From: Kiritimatiellia bacterium
Lineage (GTDB): Bacteria > Verrucomicrobiota > Kiritimatiellia > UBA8416 > SLMC01
Reading direction: 5' to 3'
NCBI GenBank assembly: GCA_007133745.1
Contig: SLMC01000081.1
Coordinates: 1 to 6,165, forward strand
Length of the DNA stretch: 6,165 nucleotides
The position numbers and the translations under genes were made by a program. Each line of letters starts with the position of its first letter. The stretch's first letter is position 1. Positions 4,397 to 6,165 of this stretch are shown piece by piece. Below the pieces are notes generated by a model. That model was given only the letters and a program-made list of their open reading frames with translations, was not told the origin of the DNA and made no database searches.

Positions 4397-6165
4397 ATGA
4401 GCATTTTGAATTTCGAGCCTCTGATTCATCCGCGCAGCGTGGCGGTGGTCGGCGCATCGAATCGGCCGCTGTCGATCGGGCGGCTGATGACACACAATCT
4501 GTTGCGGGGCGATTTCGCCGGGCCGATCCTGCCGGTGCATCCCCGCTACGAGTCTGTCGCGGGTGTGCTGTGCTACCGCAACATTGCCGCATTGCCGGCC
4601 GTGCCGGATTTGGCGGTGATCTGCACGCCGCCCGCGACGGTGCCCGGCCTGATCGCCGAGCTGGGCGAACGCGGCACAAAGGCGGCCATTGTCGTGACCG
4701 CCGGATTGAGCGACGTACGCGCCGAAGACGGTCAAACCTTGAAAGAAGCCATGCTGGCTGCCGCACGTCCGCATGGCCTGCGCATTCTGGGCCATAACAC
4801 CGTGGGGCTGATCGTGCCCAAGGTCGGCTTGAATGCCACCTTTGCCCATACCATGGCGCAACAGGGCGATATCGCGTTTGTGGCGCAGTCGGGCGGCATG
4901 GGCACGACGATTCTCGATTATGCCGTGTCGCACGGCATCGGCTTCAGTCATTTCATTTCGCTGGGCGATACGGCCGATATCGATTTCGGCGACTGTCTCG
5001 ACTATCTGGGCAACGATCCGGATACGCGTTCTATCTTGCTCTATATCGAGGCCATTCGCAGTCCGCGCAAGTTCATGAGCGCGGCGCGGGCGGCAGCGCG
5101 TCACAAGCCGATCCTGGTCTTGAAATCCGGGCGCGCGCCGGCCGGCGCGCGGGCGGCGGCATCGCATACCGGCGCGCTGGCGGGCGACGACGCGGTGTAC
5201 GACGCCGTGTTTCACCGAACCGGCTGCCTGCGCGTCTATCAATTGGAGGATCTGTTCGACGCGGCGGAAACACTGGCCCGGTCCCGACCGGCGCCGGGCG
5301 GACGACTGGCCATCCTGACCAATGGCGGCGGACCGGGCGTGATCGCCGCCGACGCGCTGGCCTTGGATGGCGGCGACTTGGCCGAGCTGGCTCCGGACAC
5401 GCTGACCGCGCTGGACGCCATGCTGCCGCGTACCTGGTCGCGCGGCAACCCGGTGGACATGATTGGCGACACCCCCGGCGAATATTACGGCAAGGCGCTC
5501 GACGTTCTCCTGCGCGATCCCGGCGTCGACGCCGTTCTGGTCATGCAGGCGCCCGTGTCCCTGATTTCCACCGTCGAAGCCGCGCAAGGCGTCATCGATG
5601 TGGCCCGAAAATCCGAAAAGCCCGTGCTCACCTGCTGGCTGGGCGACCGGCATCAGGTCGAAGCCCGCCGTCTGCTTCAGGATAACGGCATCCCGAGCTA
5701 CAATACGCCCGAACAGGCTTGCCGAGCGTTTATGCAACTGGTCCGCTATCGCAAGAAACAGATTCTGCTCAAGGAAACGCCCCCGTCGATTCCTGAAGAT
5801 TTCGTGCCCGATCCGGCCCGAGCCGCCTCCATTGTTCAGGCTGCGCTGGGGCAGGGCCGATCCGTTCTGACGGAGCCGGAAGCCAAAAGCGCGTTGGCCG
5901 CCTACGGCATTCCCGTCGTGGAAACTCGCTGCGCGGCTACGGTCGAGGAAGCCTTGACCCATGCCGAGGCGATCGGCTATCCAGTGGCGCTCAAGATTCT
6001 TTCGCCTGACATCTCGCACAAAACCGATGTCGGCGGCGTGGCGCTCGATATTGAAACGCCCAATCAGTTGCGCGAGCGCATCGCCTCCATGACCGCCCGC
6101 GTTCAGGCGTTGAACCCGACGCCGAAAATCGAGGGATTCACCGTGCAGCCCATGGCGCGGCGGCC
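4397..6165 (+). CDS. NDP-forming acyl-CoA synthetase family protein (Pat-like), 3' end outside window
   Basis: The first 589 codons are visible and the frame is still open at the window edge. Domains in order: a CoA-binding Rossmann domain at about 8-103 (HPRSVAVVGAS at 11-21), a CoA-ligase domain at about 155-290, a second flavodoxin-like ligase domain at about 300-440, and the beginning of an ATP-grasp domain from about 480. Residues expected in active ADP-forming acetyl-CoA synthetases are present: Glu218 in LLYIEAI, His257 in ASHTGALAG, and His541 in ISHKTDVGGV of the ATP-grasp part. The predicted reaction is acyl-CoA + ADP + Pi to acid + CoA + ATP, reversibly. Phrases such as CTPPATVPGLIAELGERGTK and GFSHFISLGD match the single-chain proteins that end in a GNAT lysine acetyltransferase domain (Pat/YfiQ-like); that end is not visible. 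ATG 4397 gives the family N-terminus. An in-frame ATG at 4370 would add nine residues. Neither has a good ribosome binding site. Confidence 0.9.
   Translation, partial: MSILNFEPLIHPRSVAVVGASNRPLSIGRLMTHNLLRGDFAGPILPVHPRYESVAGVLCYRNIAALPAVPDLAVICTPPATVPGLIAELGERGTKAAIVVTAGLSDVRAEDGQTLKEAMLAAARPHGLRILGHNTVGLIVPKVGLNATFAHTMAQQGDIAFVAQSGGMGTTILDYAVSHGIGFSHFISLGDTADIDFGDCLDYLGNDPDTRSILLYIEAIRSPRKFMSAARAAARHKPILVLKSGRAPAGARAAASHTGALAGDDAVYDAVFHRTGCLRVYQLEDLFDAAETLARSRPAPGGRLAILTNGGGPGVIAADALALDGGDLAELAPDTLTALDAMLPRTWSRGNPVDMIGDTPGEYYGKALDVLLRDPGVDAVLVMQAPVSLISTVEAAQGVIDVARKSEKPVLTCWLGDRHQVEARRLLQDNGIPSYNTPEQACRAFMQLVRYRKKQILLKETPPSIPEDFVPDPARAASIVQAALGQGRSVLTEPEAKSALAAYGIPVVETRCAATVEEALTHAEAIGYPVALKILSPDISHKTDVGGVALDIETPNQLRERIASMTARVQALNPTPKIEGFTVQPMARR

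Noticed and set aside
4239..4766. Long upstream extension of the ferredoxin frame
   Set aside because: The strong AAGGAG just before the internal ATG and the standard ferredoxin length show the true start. The extension is Arg-rich and runs opposite the ligase gene.
4331..6019. A 562-residue open frame on the - strand opposite the CoA ligase gene
   Set aside because: It is a compositional shadow of the ligase codons and has no recognisable domain. The + strand frame has unmistakable family motifs up to the window edge.

Overview
The window is GC-rich and bacterial. It holds four complete genes and one gene that runs off the right edge. The suggested host is a high-GC, probably Gram-negative bacterium with anaerobic metabolism. 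The reasons are a clostridial-type 8Fe ferredoxin, an ADP-forming CoA ligase-type protein, and a kinase/nucleotidyltransferase pair related to the Gram-negative peptidoglycan-sugar enzymes AmgK and MurU. Kiritimatiellota/Verrucomicrobiota-like or deltaproteobacterial hosts are possible, but no marker gene settles the phylum.

Left block (131-3923, + strand): three genes joined by two ATGA stop/start overlaps, at 916-919 and 1956-1959. They form one apparent translationally coupled operon. Gene 1 encodes a membrane-anchored TPR protein with a YfgM-like layout. Gene 2 encodes a zinc-dependent NAD(P)-linked dehydrogenase of the sorbitol/polyol group with complete zinc sites. Gene 3 encodes a 655-residue fusion: an N-terminal sugar-1-phosphate nucleotidyltransferase, a short hexapeptide-repeat segment, and a C-terminal APH-fold sugar kinase closest in motif to AmgK. 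Such a protein could take a free sugar to sugar-1-phosphate and then to NDP-sugar on one chain. A hairpin without a T-tract begins at its stop codon.

Middle (3924-4396): a 144-bp convergent gap, then a 56-residue 2[4Fe-4S] ferredoxin on the - strand with a strong ribosome binding site, then a 158-bp divergent spacer of lower GC. The spacer contains a small inverted repeat in the ferredoxin leader.

Right block (4397 to the end, + strand): the first 589 codons of a large NDP-forming acyl-CoA synthetase family protein. Its sequence style matches the 'acetate-CoA ligase/GNAT acetyltransferase' (Pat/YfiQ-like) proteins. The visible part keeps the residues expected of a working ADP-forming CoA ligase: a Glu in the YIE motif, a His in the SHTG motif and a His in the SHKTDVGGV motif. 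The ferredoxin and this ligase are divergent neighbours. Together they would fit fermentative acyl-CoA/ferredoxin chemistry, but that link is inference only.

Nothing in the window looks like a mobile element, CRISPR array, tRNA or rRNA. The most interesting item is the nucleotidyltransferase-kinase fusion coupled to a polyol-type dehydrogenase.
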